Below are positions 7,848-16,338 of a stretch of DNA of 64,000 nucleotides, one piece after another (the stretch's first letter is position 1; every line of letters begins with the position of its first letter). The position numbers and the translations under genes are program-made. The stretch covers positions 2,170,001 to 2,234,000 of the forward strand of contig NZ_OY776147.1 of assembly GCF_963675305.1 (NCBI RefSeq), written 5' to 3'. This DNA is from an uncultured Hyphomonas sp. Lineage in GTDB: Bacteria > Pseudomonadota > Alphaproteobacteria > Caulobacterales > Hyphomonadaceae. Below the pieces are notes generated by a model. It was not told the origin of the DNA. It saw nothing but the letters and a program-made list of their open reading frames with translations, and searched no databases.

Positions 7848-8276
7848 ATGAGTTTTGAAACCGATGACGATATCGCTGCGCTGCTGGAAGGCTTCCGCAG
7901 CCGGACCCTGCCGAAAGAGAAATGGACCCATGCCGCCCACTGGGCCGCAGCGCTCGGCCTGATTGCGGAGGACGCCGCCGCCGCGCATCGCGACATGCCC
8001 GGCATGATCCGCGCCTACAATGAATCGGTTGGCGGCCGGAACACCGACACGGAAGGCTATCACGAGACGATCACCATCGCCTCGCTGAAAGCTGCCGAGC
8101 ACGCCTGGCGCGAGGCGCCGGACGGCACACCGCTACACGCCGTCCTGTCCGGCCTGCTGGCCGGCCCCTGCGGAAAGCCGGACTGGATTTTCTTGTATTG
8201 GCACCATGACACGCTGTTCAGCGTGAAAGCCCGGCGCGAATGGGTCGAGCCGGACATATGCGCCCTGCCCTTTTAG
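7848..8276 (+). CDS. Conserved hypothetical protein
   Basis: 142 residues, start at ATG 7848 behind AAGGAA spaced 7 nt. It is a soluble, mostly helical protein with no signal peptide. Features I associate with a widespread uncharacterised bacterial family are an LPKEKWTHAAHWA segment (about 24-36), YNESVGGRNTDTEGYHET (about 60-77) and a C-terminal SVKARREWVEPD; several His, Glu and Arg residues in these motifs could form a polar site, but no reaction is known to me. The stop codon lies in the loop of a hairpin at 8263-8284. Confidence 0.75.
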   Translation: MSFETDDDIAALLEGFRSRTLPKEKWTHAAHWAAALGLIAEDAAAAHRDMPGMIRAYNESVGGRNTDTEGYHETITIASLKAAEHAWREAPDGTPLHAVLSGLLAGPCGKPDWIFLYWHHDTLFSVKARREWVEPDICALPF

Positions 8277-8284
8277 GGGCAGGG
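8263..8284 (+). terminator. Hairpin over a stop codon, possible terminator
   Basis: CCCTGCCC (8263-8270) and GGGCAGGG (8277-8284) form a perfect 8-bp stem with a 6-base loop TTTTAG that contains the TAG stop of the preceding gene. There is no U tract after it, so termination would be factor-assisted, or the hairpin may protect the RNA end. Confidence 0.45.
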
Positions 8285-8334
8285 TCAAATGGCTGAAAGA
8301 GGACCGTTCCGGCGCCGGGACGGCCTCCGTCAGC

Positions 8335-8544
8335 TTAGCCGTTGATGTCTTCTTCCAGCACGGTCATCTGGAACTGGTAGGACGTCTCGCCCTCGTCGAC
8401 ATCCTTGTAGACCACAGCAATGAATTCGGCGCCGAGATAGACTTCAACGGAATCGTCGGTCTTGTCGCGCGGCAGCAGGCGCAGGCCGGGGTTCAGCTTC
8501 TCTTTGAGATAGGCCTCAAGGCGGAGCGTTTCTTCGCGGTTCAT
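8335..8544 (-). CDS. DUF3126-like small protein
   Basis: 69 residues from the ATG at 8544. It matches the length and style of the small alphaproteobacterial DUF3126 family: an N-terminal helix (REETLRLEAYLKEKLN), the basic RLLPRDKTDDSVEVYLG stretch, then strands EFIAVVYKDVDEGETSYQFQMTVLEED split by turns. The frame continues upstream to 8574 but those ten residues look non-conserved. It is cytosolic and has no known function. It stands alone between convergent neighbours. Confidence 0.8.
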   Translation of the reverse strand: MNREETLRLEAYLKEKLNPGLRLLPRDKTDDSVEVYLGAEFIAVVYKDVDEGETSYQFQMTVLEEDING

Positions 8545-8613
8545 TATCTGTGTCCTTTTCTTAGCGAGGCGCAACCTAGTTGGTTTCGCTTGCGGTTCAA
8601 CAGCAAGGCTGCA

Positions 8614-9999
8614 TCAAATCCCGCCCGATTCCACAAGGCAATGCGCCGCCAGCTCGTCCACATCCGCCGAATAGGCCTGTGGCAGCAGGCGCATAAGCTC
8701 TGCCTTGTCGATCTGGCCGCAATCCATCAGCGACAACACCATGGCGGTATCGTTCTGGATACGCCGCATCTCCTGCACCGCTTCCCGGCTGGCGCCGTTC
8801 CGTTTCAGCACCGCCTCGTTTTCCCGTGCGGCGATGTTCCGCACGGTCAGGTTCCAGGCGAGCGGCAGGATGTGGTCGATGTTCTCGGTATGGGAAAGCG
8901 CGGCCGGCCAGTCCTGTTCGAGAATATAGATGAACCCCATGTTTTCTTCCGTATACGCCACCCCGACACGGGTAGAACCACGGTCGGCGCGGATCTTCGC
9001 CGCAATGCGAAGTTCCGACAGGGCCTCTTGCAGGGCGAGATTGCGGTCACGGTCCTCCGGCAGCTGCGACTGCGCGGCCAGCGCGATCAGCGTGGTGCCG
9101 ACGCCATGGTGCGCCATCTGGGACTGTTCCAGCGTGATGTCTTCCGGGTCGGCCTCCATCAGCTTCGCCGCCTGGCTGAAGGCATTATAGGCCAGCAGTG
9201 CATCGCCGCGCTTGCGCAGGCACTGGCCTTTCCAGAGCAGCAGCATCGGCTCATTCAGGCCGCGTGCGACGGCCTGGTTCACATAGTCCACAACTGTGGA
9301 ACACCCCCGGTTCCAGCCGAGGGAATTGCCGTCTGCCTTGCGATATTCCAGCATGGCGAGCCCCGCGGCACCGATCGCCTGATCCGGCAGGGCGGCGCTG
9401 TCGTCGAGTAGCGTCTGGAACTCGCTTCGCACCGTCGCAGACTCAACCTGCCCGCCCCAATCATCCAGCGCGGCCTGCATCAGTATGCGCTCGCCATTCG
9501 TCAGCAGGCTGACGCTGCCGGTCTGGTCAGCGCGCAGCACCATGGCCACGACCTGGGACGTCACCTCATTCATCGTCTTGCCCAGGATGTGCCCGCGCGC
9601 AATCGAGACGGCGCGGTCCTTGTAGGCGGCGATCTGTCCCGGAGAGCCGGCCTGTTGCAGCTCGCGCGACAACTCCGCCTGCCGGCGGGCAGCTTCGTTC
9701 TCTTCCCGGATGGCGACGAGCTGCGCCTGTGTCGACTCCCGCTGGCGGCTCGCCTCACCCGCCACGATGCGGAGGTTCACCTCGTTCAGCTGCGCCTGGC
9801 GGGCATATTCGGCGCGCAGGCCCTGAAGCTCGAAATAGAAATAGATCACGCTGCCGACGGCGATCACGGCGGCGGTCGCCAGCAGGGCCGCAAGCGCCCG
9901 CACGAGGAAGCGGAAAGATTGCTGCTCGCCCTGCAGCTCCATCAACAGGTCAAGCGATGTCACCGGCGATGTACTGTCCTGACTGTCCCTGCTCACCAC
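8614..9999 (-). CDS. Membrane-anchored coiled-coil/TPR-like protein
   Basis: 461 residues from a GTG at 9999, preceded by GGGGGG at 5 nt spacing. One transmembrane helix at about 33-55 is followed by a charged coiled coil (about 56-115, with repeated Gln/Arg/Glu heptads), so the bulk probably lies in the periplasm. The remainder (about 190-440) is helical and TPR-like: LLLWKGQCLRKRGDALLAY followed by NAFSQAAKLM, then ALQEALSELRIAAKIRAD and a terminal helical pair. It overlaps the preceding gene by 7 nt and is the last gene of the caspase operon, which suggests a scaffold partner for the caspase protein. Specific function unknown. Confidence 0.85.
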   Translation of the reverse strand: MVSRDSQDSTSPVTSLDLLMELQGEQQSFRFLVRALAALLATAAVIAVGSVIYFYFELQGLRAEYARQAQLNEVNLRIVAGEASRQRESTQAQLVAIREENEAARRQAELSRELQQAGSPGQIAAYKDRAVSIARGHILGKTMNEVTSQVVAMVLRADQTGSVSLLTNGERILMQAALDDWGGQVESATVRSEFQTLLDDSAALPDQAIGAAGLAMLEYRKADGNSLGWNRGCSTVVDYVNQAVARGLNEPMLLLWKGQCLRKRGDALLAYNAFSQAAKLMEADPEDITLEQSQMAHHGVGTTLIALAAQSQLPEDRDRNLALQEALSELRIAAKIRADRGSTRVGVAYTEENMGFIYILEQDWPAALSHTENIDHILPLAWNLTVRNIAARENEAVLKRNGASREAVQEMRRIQNDTAMVLSLMDCGQIDKAELMRLLPQAYSADVDELAAHCLVESGGI

Positions 10000-10400
10000 T
10001 CTGTCCCCCCTGAACCCTTCAGTTTCGTGCCATGCCAGACATTGGCGCCGAACATCGGCTCCAGCAGAAGGCGCAGGCCGGTCTCATCTTCATTTTCCCG
10101 CAGGAACGCTTCGGCGATCAGCAGCTTGATCCGTGTCTGGCGCATCCGCCACATTCTGAGCGCCGCGCCGATGGCGGTGGCGACAAAGAAGTTCGACACG
10201 CCGAGGATGCGTTCAGGATTGTTCGAGAAGATCCGCTCGCCGACAGGCAGCGGATAGTGGCCGAACAAGCTCAGCAGGAACACGCTGAACGCCGCCAGAG
10301 CCGTCAGCATCGCCCCGATCAGAATGAACCGGTTCAGCCGGGACTGGCTTTTCAACTCGTCCCGGTGCCGGCTGATCAGGGGGCTGATGGAGCGGATCAT
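9993..10400 (-). CDS. Small membrane protein of the caspase operon
   Basis: 135 residues. One strong transmembrane helix (about 24-47) and a second, weaker hydrophobic segment (about 66-84) surround a short loop with the sequence GHYPLPVGERIFSNNPERI. The C-terminal 50 residues are soluble and charged, ending FGANVWHGTKLKGSGGTEW. No family recognised. Its ATG overlaps the caspase gene's TGA (ATGA, 10397-10400) and its own stop lies inside the next gene, so the three are almost certainly co-translated. A membrane adaptor for the caspase and TPR proteins is an inference from this arrangement. Confidence 0.82.
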   Translation of the reverse strand: MIRSISPLISRHRDELKSQSRLNRFILIGAMLTALAAFSVFLLSLFGHYPLPVGERIFSNNPERILGVSNFFVATAIGAALRMWRMRQTRIKLLIAEAFLRENEDETGLRLLLEPMFGANVWHGTKLKGSGGTEW

Positions 10401-12130
10401 GACGGGTCAGGGTCCCTCGCCACGCGGAAGCCGATGGCATCGTCCCGGCCGCTGGAAGGGTAAGCGTCCCGAACGGCGGAGCGGACATAGGACGGGATCT
10501 TTTCCCAGCCGCCGCCACGCACGACGCGGGAACATTTCTCCGCGCCCTGCTCTGCCGCGGCATCGCCATAGCGGCCCATATAATCGTGGAACCAGCAATC
10601 GGCGACCCATTCGGCGGCGTTGCCATGCATGTCATAGAGGCCGAACGCATTCGGCGGATAGCCTCCCGCCGGCATGGGCTGGCGCGGCCATTTCCCTTTC
10701 GAGCCGCCATTATACTGGCGCCCGCCGGCATTGAAGTTCGCATCCTTGTCGGTGAGGACATCGCCGGTATTGAACGCCGTGGTCGTACCCGCACGGGCCG
10801 CATACTCCCACTCGGCTTCGGTGAGCAAGCGATAGGGTTCGCCCTCCACCTGTTCGTTCAGCCAGCGGACATAATCCATCGCCTCCCACCAGGTGATGTT
10901 GATCACCGGCATGGCGCCGCGTTTCCAGCGGTCGGACCGTGTTTCGGCCTTCGCCTCGTTTCCGGCACAGCCGCCTGCCGCGATACAGGCATCGAGATCG
11001 TCCCAGGTGACCTCTTTCTCCGACGCAGCGAAAGCGGCGACCTGCGGCGACCATTGCGGCCCCTCGGTCTCCTTGCGCTCCGGTTCGGTCTCCGGCGAGC
11101 CCATCATGTACGTGCCCGCCGGAATGGCCACCATTTGCGGACAATCGGTGCAGTCTTTGAACTTGCGCGCCTCGACCGGGCCGCCATTCGCCGCCGCCGC
11201 GAAAGCAGCCTGGCGCACGAGGCCGGACACGGTGCCTGCGGCAGGCGATGCCGCCGGGCCAGCAACCGGCGTCTCACCGGTCGATGCGGTGGAGCGCGTC
11301 CCGGCTGGCAAGCGGGTGGAGAGCACCGAATCCGACATCACCGTGGGTGCAGGCGCCGGAGCCCCGCTGCACCCGGCAAAACAGAAATCGGCCCCGGTCA
11401 GGCCGGAATTGTAGAACGGGGTCTGCAGCCCGCCAGTCGCCGCATTCACATTGTCCGCGACGCGCTTGAACACCTGTTCGGCGATCAGGTTCTGCTGTTT
11501 CAGCGTCTGCGCCAGAGCCAGCGCGAAAGCGGAATTCGTCCCGTCGCCGTCATAGGCGACATAGCCGGGCGCGGTGGAATAGGAGATCAGCAGGCCGCGC
11601 GCGGGCTTCACCTCGGCAAGACCGCCGCCTGTGCTGCGCGTGGCGCTGGGCAGCGGATTGTCCCGGCAGGCATCGAGGATCACGAAATTGACGGCATTGC
11701 CCGCATCCTCGACATAGCGCAGCGCATCACCGAGGCGCGGCGCCTGGCGCCAGATGTCCTGTTCGGACCGGGCATTCGCATCCACCGGCACCAGATAGTT
11801 CAGCCCCTGGGACTGCACGCCGTGCCCGGCATAATAGATCACGCCCACCGCCTGCGTGCCGCCGGCCTTCAGACGGGCGCCATGGGCGGCGAACGCCTCC
11901 TCCATCCGGTCTTCCCCGGCATTGAGGACGAGATCGACCTGAAAGCCGACATCGGCCAGCGTTTCGGCCATCAGACGGGCATCATTTGCGGGATTGGCCA
12001 GCTGCCATCCGCGCTGCTGATAGTCGGAATTTCCGATGACCAGCGCATAGCGCGCAGGCTTGACCGCCTGGGCCTCCGAGACAAAAACGGCAAAAAAACC
12101 TGCAATTCCAAGCAGGAACAGGCGAAGCAT
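10397..12130 (-). CDS. Exported caspase-family protease fused to an FGE/SUMF-like domain
   Basis: 577 residues, ATG at 12130 behind GGGGA. Residues 1-22 are a signal peptide. A peptidase C14 caspase-like domain follows (about 24-255) with the catalytic pair intact: His103 in YYAGHGVQ and Cys155 in ILDACRDNP. A Thr/Ala/Pro-rich linker (about 255-325) leads to a formylglycine-generating-enzyme-like domain (about 330-572) recognisable by PAGTYMMGS, LLTEAEWEYAARAG, LYDMHGNAAEWVAD and the closing GFRVARD. The segment where true FGEs carry their two copper-binding cysteines reads GGGWEKIPSYVRS, without Cys, so this part probably binds rather than oxidises. Several Cys pairs suit an oxidising periplasm. 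It leads a tightly overlapping three-gene operon. Target unknown. Confidence 0.92.
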   Translation of the reverse strand: MLRLFLLGIAGFFAVFVSEAQAVKPARYALVIGNSDYQQRGWQLANPANDARLMAETLADVGFQVDLVLNAGEDRMEEAFAAHGARLKAGGTQAVGVIYYAGHGVQSQGLNYLVPVDANARSEQDIWRQAPRLGDALRYVEDAGNAVNFVILDACRDNPLPSATRSTGGGLAEVKPARGLLISYSTAPGYVAYDGDGTNSAFALALAQTLKQQNLIAEQVFKRVADNVNAATGGLQTPFYNSGLTGADFCFAGCSGAPAPAPTVMSDSVLSTRLPAGTRSTASTGETPVAGPAASPAAGTVSGLVRQAAFAAAANGGPVEARKFKDCTDCPQMVAIPAGTYMMGSPETEPERKETEGPQWSPQVAAFAASEKEVTWDDLDACIAAGGCAGNEAKAETRSDRWKRGAMPVINITWWEAMDYVRWLNEQVEGEPYRLLTEAEWEYAARAGTTTAFNTGDVLTDKDANFNAGGRQYNGGSKGKWPRQPMPAGGYPPNAFGLYDMHGNAAEWVADCWFHDYMGRYGDAAAEQGAEKCSRVVRGGGWEKIPSYVRSAVRDAYPSSGRDDAIGFRVARDPDPS

Positions 12131-12247
12131 GGCAGGTGTCCCCTTCCCTTGAGATCGTCACCTTCATCCCCAGCACTCAGAGCTTACCCTAACCGCAATT
12201 CGGCGGAAGGGAAAAGGGGGAGATAAGGACGTTCCGCGAAGAGTTGA

Positions 12248-14032
12248 TCAGCCGGCGGGATGCTTTGCGGAGGTGGGCAATTTGGCGAGTTCCTTGGCCT
12301 GCTTGACCCACTCGTCCCGCTCGATCCGGCCCTTGAAATGTTCCAGTTTGTTGTCGACCCATTCGATCTCTGCCGGGCCCCATTCGGCGACCTGCCAGAA
12401 ATAATAGACGCCGATCTCGTTCAGCAGCTCGCCCAGCATCGGGCCGACGCCGTTGATCTCTTCCAGATCGTCCTCATTGCCGAAGGCCGGTTCGATCAGC
12501 AAATTGGCCTTGTCGCCGGGCCGCAGGGCGATTTCCAGCGGATGGCCGGTCGGCTCCGGCGCGGGCTCAGCCTCAGGGGCCGGTTCCGGTTCGGCCGGGC
12601 GTTGCGGCGGCGGGGCCTTTGGGAACACCTGATCGATCGTCGCGAAGGACTGCGGCTCAGGCCGCAATGGCGGGGCGACCGGCTGGCGGTAGACATATTC
12701 GCCCTCCCCTCGCAGATGGCCGAAATCCCGGGCGCGCAGGATATGGTTCAGCGCCGCCAGCGTGTACTCGATCGAGGCAAGGCGGCTGTCGACGCTGCCC
12801 ATGTCCAGCCGGGCATCCAGCTTGCGCATGGAGGACAGCACCGGCGACAGGTCCGGCTCGCGCAGGGCCAGCATGGAGTCCTGCAGCGCGGCCAGGCGGC
12901 GTTCCATCGGTCCGAAGTCCGGCAGCGACTGCATCTCCACCCGCAGCGAGGCCAGCGCGCTTTCGACACTGCCGAGGCGCGTCTGGATCGGCGTCAGGTC
13001 CACACCGGACCGGGCCAGCATCGACACGGTATGCTCGACGCCCGACAGTTTGGAGTGCAGCGACGCGCTGCCGCCTTCGATGTCGGCCAGCTTGGTGTGC
13101 ATCACGCGCATGTCTTCCGACGGGGTGCGCAGGATGCTCTCGATATTGCGCAACTCATTGACCATCGGCGTGAAGTCGGTTTCCGGCAGGTCGATATTCG
13201 CCAGCGCCTCCTCGATCTTCGCGAGGCGCTCCTTCACCGAGTCGAGGTCCGGCACGCGCAAGCCTGCCAGCGACGAGGACAGCGTCGACATGCGGATCAT
13301 CAGTTCCTCGATGTCGGCCTTGCGGGCGGTGTCGATCCGGTCGGCAAATTCCGCCAGCCGCGCTTCCATGGCGGCCATGTGCGTGCGCACCGGCTCAAAG
13401 TCCACGGCCGGGAACTCCTGATTCTCGATGGCCAGTTCCAGCCGGGCGAGGCCGGAATGTACCGGGCCGAGGTCGACTTCCGGCATGGTCTGGCCACGGA
13501 CCAGTTCTTCCAGCTGGGACAGCCGGATCTCGACCGGGTCGAGGTCTGCGTTCTGCAGGCTGGCCACTTCGTTGGAGACAGAGAGCAGCGTGCTCTCCAT
13601 ATCCGACAGGCGGCCGAGCACGCTTTCCAGCGCATCGTCCGGCTGTTGCATCAGCGTTTCCATCCGGCCGAGCCGCCCTTCCAGACCGCCCATGCCGGTT
13701 TCGCGCACTTCGGTCAGCAGGCCGCGCATCTCGGTGAAGCGGTCATTGATCGCGCCGAGGCCGGCGCTGCCGGTCAGCGACAGAGCGCTCTCGATCTTGG
13801 CGAGACGCTCGTGAACGGGCGACAGGTCTGGCGGGGCGACACTGGCAAGGCTCGCCTTCAGCTCTTCCTTCGTCACCGGCTCGGGCTGTTCCTTCGCCGC
13901 CGCGGTCACGAGTTCCTCATGATAGACGGTGACATCCTCGTAGTTCCGGCGGAACCACCACCAGGCAAGGCCTGCCCCGCACAAGGCAGCGAGGACCATC
14001 AGCAGGAAAATCTGGAGCAGCAGGAACAGCAT
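12248..14032 (-). CDS. Membrane-anchored coiled-coil protein built from D-x-x-P repeats
   Basis: 594 residues. One N-terminal transmembrane helix (1-27) anchors it. From about 69 to 430 one motif recurs about a dozen times: Asp-hydrophobic-x-Pro-hydrophobic, then RL..[IL]E..[LI], for example DLSPVHERLAKIESAL (69-84), DLDPVEIRLSQLEELV, DFTPMVNELRNIESIL, DLTPIQTRLGSVESAL and DLSPVLSSMRKLDARL. This predicts a long rod of short helices. A Pro/Glu-rich linker (about 460-510) precedes a C-terminal domain (about 523-594) with DDLEEINGVGPMLGELLNE, a helix-hairpin-helix-like module also found at the end of many alphaproteobacterial membrane proteins. It lies 46 nt after the OmpA-like gene on the same strand. 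Exact role unknown; an envelope spacer or scaffold is my inference. Confidence 0.85.
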   Translation of the reverse strand: MLFLLLQIFLLMVLAALCGAGLAWWWFRRNYEDVTVYHEELVTAAAKEQPEPVTKEELKASLASVAPPDLSPVHERLAKIESALSLTGSAGLGAINDRFTEMRGLLTEVRETGMGGLEGRLGRMETLMQQPDDALESVLGRLSDMESTLLSVSNEVASLQNADLDPVEIRLSQLEELVRGQTMPEVDLGPVHSGLARLELAIENQEFPAVDFEPVRTHMAAMEARLAEFADRIDTARKADIEELMIRMSTLSSSLAGLRVPDLDSVKERLAKIEEALANIDLPETDFTPMVNELRNIESILRTPSEDMRVMHTKLADIEGGSASLHSKLSGVEHTVSMLARSGVDLTPIQTRLGSVESALASLRVEMQSLPDFGPMERRLAALQDSMLALREPDLSPVLSSMRKLDARLDMGSVDSRLASIEYTLAALNHILRARDFGHLRGEGEYVYRQPVAPPLRPEPQSFATIDQVFPKAPPPQRPAEPEPAPEAEPAPEPTGHPLEIALRPGDKANLLIEPAFGNEDDLEEINGVGPMLGELLNEIGVYYFWQVAEWGPAEIEWVDNKLEHFKGRIERDEWVKQAKELAKLPTSAKHPAG

Positions 14033-14078
14033 GGACGTTACTCTTGGCGGGGGCGGACGCCCCCAGTTGGGTTAAAAT

Positions 14079-15284
14079 TCATTCGGACGCCCGCACGACG
14101 CGGATCTCGATCCGGCGGTTGCGCGCGCGCCCCTCCGGTGTGGTGTTTCCGGCGATCGGCCGCGACGCGCCATAGCCTTCGGCGATCAGGCGTTCCGGGT
14201 CGACCTCGCGGGCGACCAGCGCGTTGCGGACGGCGAGCGCACGGTTGCGGCTCAGCACTTCATTTTCGTCTTCCGGGCCGGTGGAATCGGTGTGGCCTTC
14301 GATGCGCAGCGTGCCGGGACAGGCCTTCACCGCCGCTGCGACCGCATCCAGCAGCGCATTGCTGGAGGCATCGATCACGGCACTTGAGGAGTCAAACTCA
14401 ATGCGCGCATCCTTCAGTAAATCGGTGAGTTCCGCCTCACAGCTGATGACCGCATCGTGAGGCAGGATGTCGATCCGGCCGACCGTGCCGAGCGGCATGG
14501 AGGCGACCGCCTCGCGGCGCACGGCGTCGGCCTCGGTGTCGGGCAGTTCGCAGCGCAGATTGAACCGTCCGCGTTCGAACCCTGCCTGCCCGGTGTCGCA
14601 CTGGGCAATCGTGTTCACACCGCGCAGCACCACATCGACATAGCCTTCCGGCGCCTCCAGCCCGGCAACATCAAGATAGTCGTTCACGCCGGTGATGCGC
14701 GGCGGATAGATCTTGTTGAAGGCCTGGCGCACGACCGCGTCCTTCGTTTCCTGGTCCGGCATCGTGCCGTTCAGCGTCAGGACCCCATGGGTCAGCGTGA
14801 AGGTCCAGGACGGGGCGGCAATCGCAATATCGGTCACGCCTTGCAGCGGCGTTACGGGCGGCGTGGCGGCCTCTGCCTCTTCCGGCTCAGGCTGTGTGCC
14901 ATACGGGCCTTGCGGCACCGTCACGCGGGTGGCCGGCCGGGCAAGGCCGAACGGCGTGCCGGACACCGCCTTCCGGGCGATCAGGCGGGCCCTGTGCGCC
15001 TCGGCGCCGGAGGGGGCATCGCCGGTGATGGTGACCGATTGTCCGCTGACAGACGTCTCCGCCCAGTCGATGCCATTGGCGGCCAGCGCCTCTGTGACGG
15101 CCCGCTTCGTGGCGCCCTGTACGCCCAGGGCAAAAGGGACAAGCGCGATCAGGAACAGCAGACCCAGCCCGGCCAGCGGGACAAGGCCGAACGGCACGAA
15201 AGGCAGGTGACCCTCACGACGGGCAATGCGGCGCGAACGCATGACGCGCGCCTCTTCTTCCCCGTCGACGGTTTCATGGCTCAC
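14079..15284 (-). CDS. Inner-membrane-anchored BON-like/OmpA-family protein
   Basis: 401 residues. A basic N-terminal tail (to about 30) and one transmembrane helix (about 33-55) lead to a BON-like alpha/beta unit (about 58-115), a second such region (about 145-285) and a C-terminal OmpA peptidoglycan-binding domain (about 285-398) with RIEFDSSSAVID, EGHTDSTG and SRNRALAVRNAL, plus the closing GRARNRRIEI. The order TM-BON-OmpA resembles mycobacterial OmpATb/ArfA rather than a beta-barrel OmpA. It would link the inner membrane to the wall. It heads the same-strand block of five envelope genes and starts in a 297-nt divergent gap opposite the phytochelatin synthase. Confidence 0.88.
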   Translation of the reverse strand: MSHETVDGEEEARVMRSRRIARREGHLPFVPFGLVPLAGLGLLFLIALVPFALGVQGATKRAVTEALAANGIDWAETSVSGQSVTITGDAPSGAEAHRARLIARKAVSGTPFGLARPATRVTVPQGPYGTQPEPEEAEAATPPVTPLQGVTDIAIAAPSWTFTLTHGVLTLNGTMPDQETKDAVVRQAFNKIYPPRITGVNDYLDVAGLEAPEGYVDVVLRGVNTIAQCDTGQAGFERGRFNLRCELPDTEADAVRREAVASMPLGTVGRIDILPHDAVISCEAELTDLLKDARIEFDSSSAVIDASSNALLDAVAAAVKACPGTLRIEGHTDSTGPEDENEVLSRNRALAVRNALVAREVDPERLIAEGYGASRPIAGNTTPEGRARNRRIEIRVVRASE

Positions 15285-15581
15285 CCGACCGCCTCCTTCT
15301 GACGCGGAAGTATTTTCGAAAACATGCAGATTTTCAGTGAGGTAAATTTAGACGAAACGCCAATGGGCAACAATATAAGCAAGCATAAACGGCCCCCGAT
15401 GTTGAAAGAAAATGCGCCGGGCCGGCGTTTATTCGTGCGATATACGAATTTTGCTGGGCCGGAGTCCCGCTGCGAGGGAACTTCCGCCCGGCTCAAACCA
15501 CCCGGCACCGTCCTGCCCGTCAGGCACAAAACTCGCATTCTTCCCCGGAATCGTCCCGTCCGGAGAATGGAGAAGAGAATC
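15285..15581. other. Divergent intergenic region
   Basis: 297 nt between the starts of the OmpA-like gene (minus) and the phytochelatin synthase gene (plus). The part at about 15320-15400 is distinctly AT-rich, suited to promoters in both directions. The synthase frame stays open back to 15324 but the extra residues look non-coding (Pro/Arg-rich, no conservation I know). I see no clear operator. Confidence 0.5.
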
Positions 15582-16325
15582 GTGGGCTTGCGCTATCGCG
15601 TGAAACACCTGGTTTCCAGGCTGAGCTATGAGCTGGTCGAAGCCCGGCGCCAGATGCCGCCACCAGCGGCGCCTGTGCCCCTCGACATGCCCGCCGGCCT
15701 GATCGCGCTCGACTCGCCCGAAGGCCTGCAGCGCCTGCGCGAAGCCGACGCGATTGCCGACTATGTGCCGCTCAGCATGCACTTCGTCACTCAGGACACG
15801 CCCACATTCTGCGGCCCGGCCAGCATGAGCATGGTGCTGAACGCGCTGGGCATCGCCCGTCCGGGCACGTCGCATTCAGACCAGCACGGCCTGTTCGATC
15901 AGGACAATGTCTTCACACGCGAGACCCACACCATCACCCCTCGTGCGGAGATCCGGCGCTCCGGTACACCGCTCTCCACGCTCGGCCAGTTCTTTGAGGC
16001 GCACGGCGTCGACGCGAAGACGGTCTATGCCAGCACGGTGACGGCCGGCGCATTCCGCGAGACGGCCCGGCGGGTTCTCGAAACCCCGGCCGAATATCTG
16101 GTGGTGAACTATAACCGTGCGGAAGTCGGACAGCTGTCGGGCGGACACATCTCCCCCGTCGCCGCCTATCATTCGGCGTCGGACATGTTCCTCATCCTGG
16201 ATGTATCGCGCTATAAATACCCGCCCTTCTGGATCGCGGCGGAGGAGTTGTTCCGTGCCATGAATGTGAAGACCGGCGCAGGCATCACGCACGGTTACGT
16301 CATCGTCGGCCGGAAGCTGAACTAG
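15582..16325 (+). CDS. Phytochelatin synthase
   Basis: 247 residues from the GTG at 15582, which has GGAG 9 nt upstream; an ATG at 15567 is possible but sits directly against its only purine tract. Family members are papain-like gamma-glutamylcysteine transpeptidases that make phytochelatins from glutathione, or in many bacteria mainly hydrolyse glutathione. The catalytic triad is visible: Cys77 in TFCGPASMSMVLNAL, His189 in GGHISPVAAY and Asp207 in ILDVSRYKYPPFW. Like other bacterial forms it lacks the Cys-rich C-terminal domain of plant enzymes. It converges on cysE, a cysteine-supply gene. Metal detoxification or glutathione turnover is likely; which of the two cannot be told here. Confidence 0.9.
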   Translation: MGLRYRVKHLVSRLSYELVEARRQMPPPAAPVPLDMPAGLIALDSPEGLQRLREADAIADYVPLSMHFVTQDTPTFCGPASMSMVLNALGIARPGTSHSDQHGLFDQDNVFTRETHTITPRAEIRRSGTPLSTLGQFFEAHGVDAKTVYASTVTAGAFRETARRVLETPAEYLVVNYNRAEVGQLSGGHISPVAAYHSASDMFLILDVSRYKYPPFWIAAEELFRAMNVKTGAGITHGYVIVGRKLN

Positions 16326-16338
16326 GCGCGCACAGGCC

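Noticed and set aside
12260..14428. A 722-codon open frame on the plus strand
   Set aside because: It mirrors the repeat coiled-coil gene; the apparent regularity of its His/Arg/Gln-rich translation comes from the repeats on the other strand.
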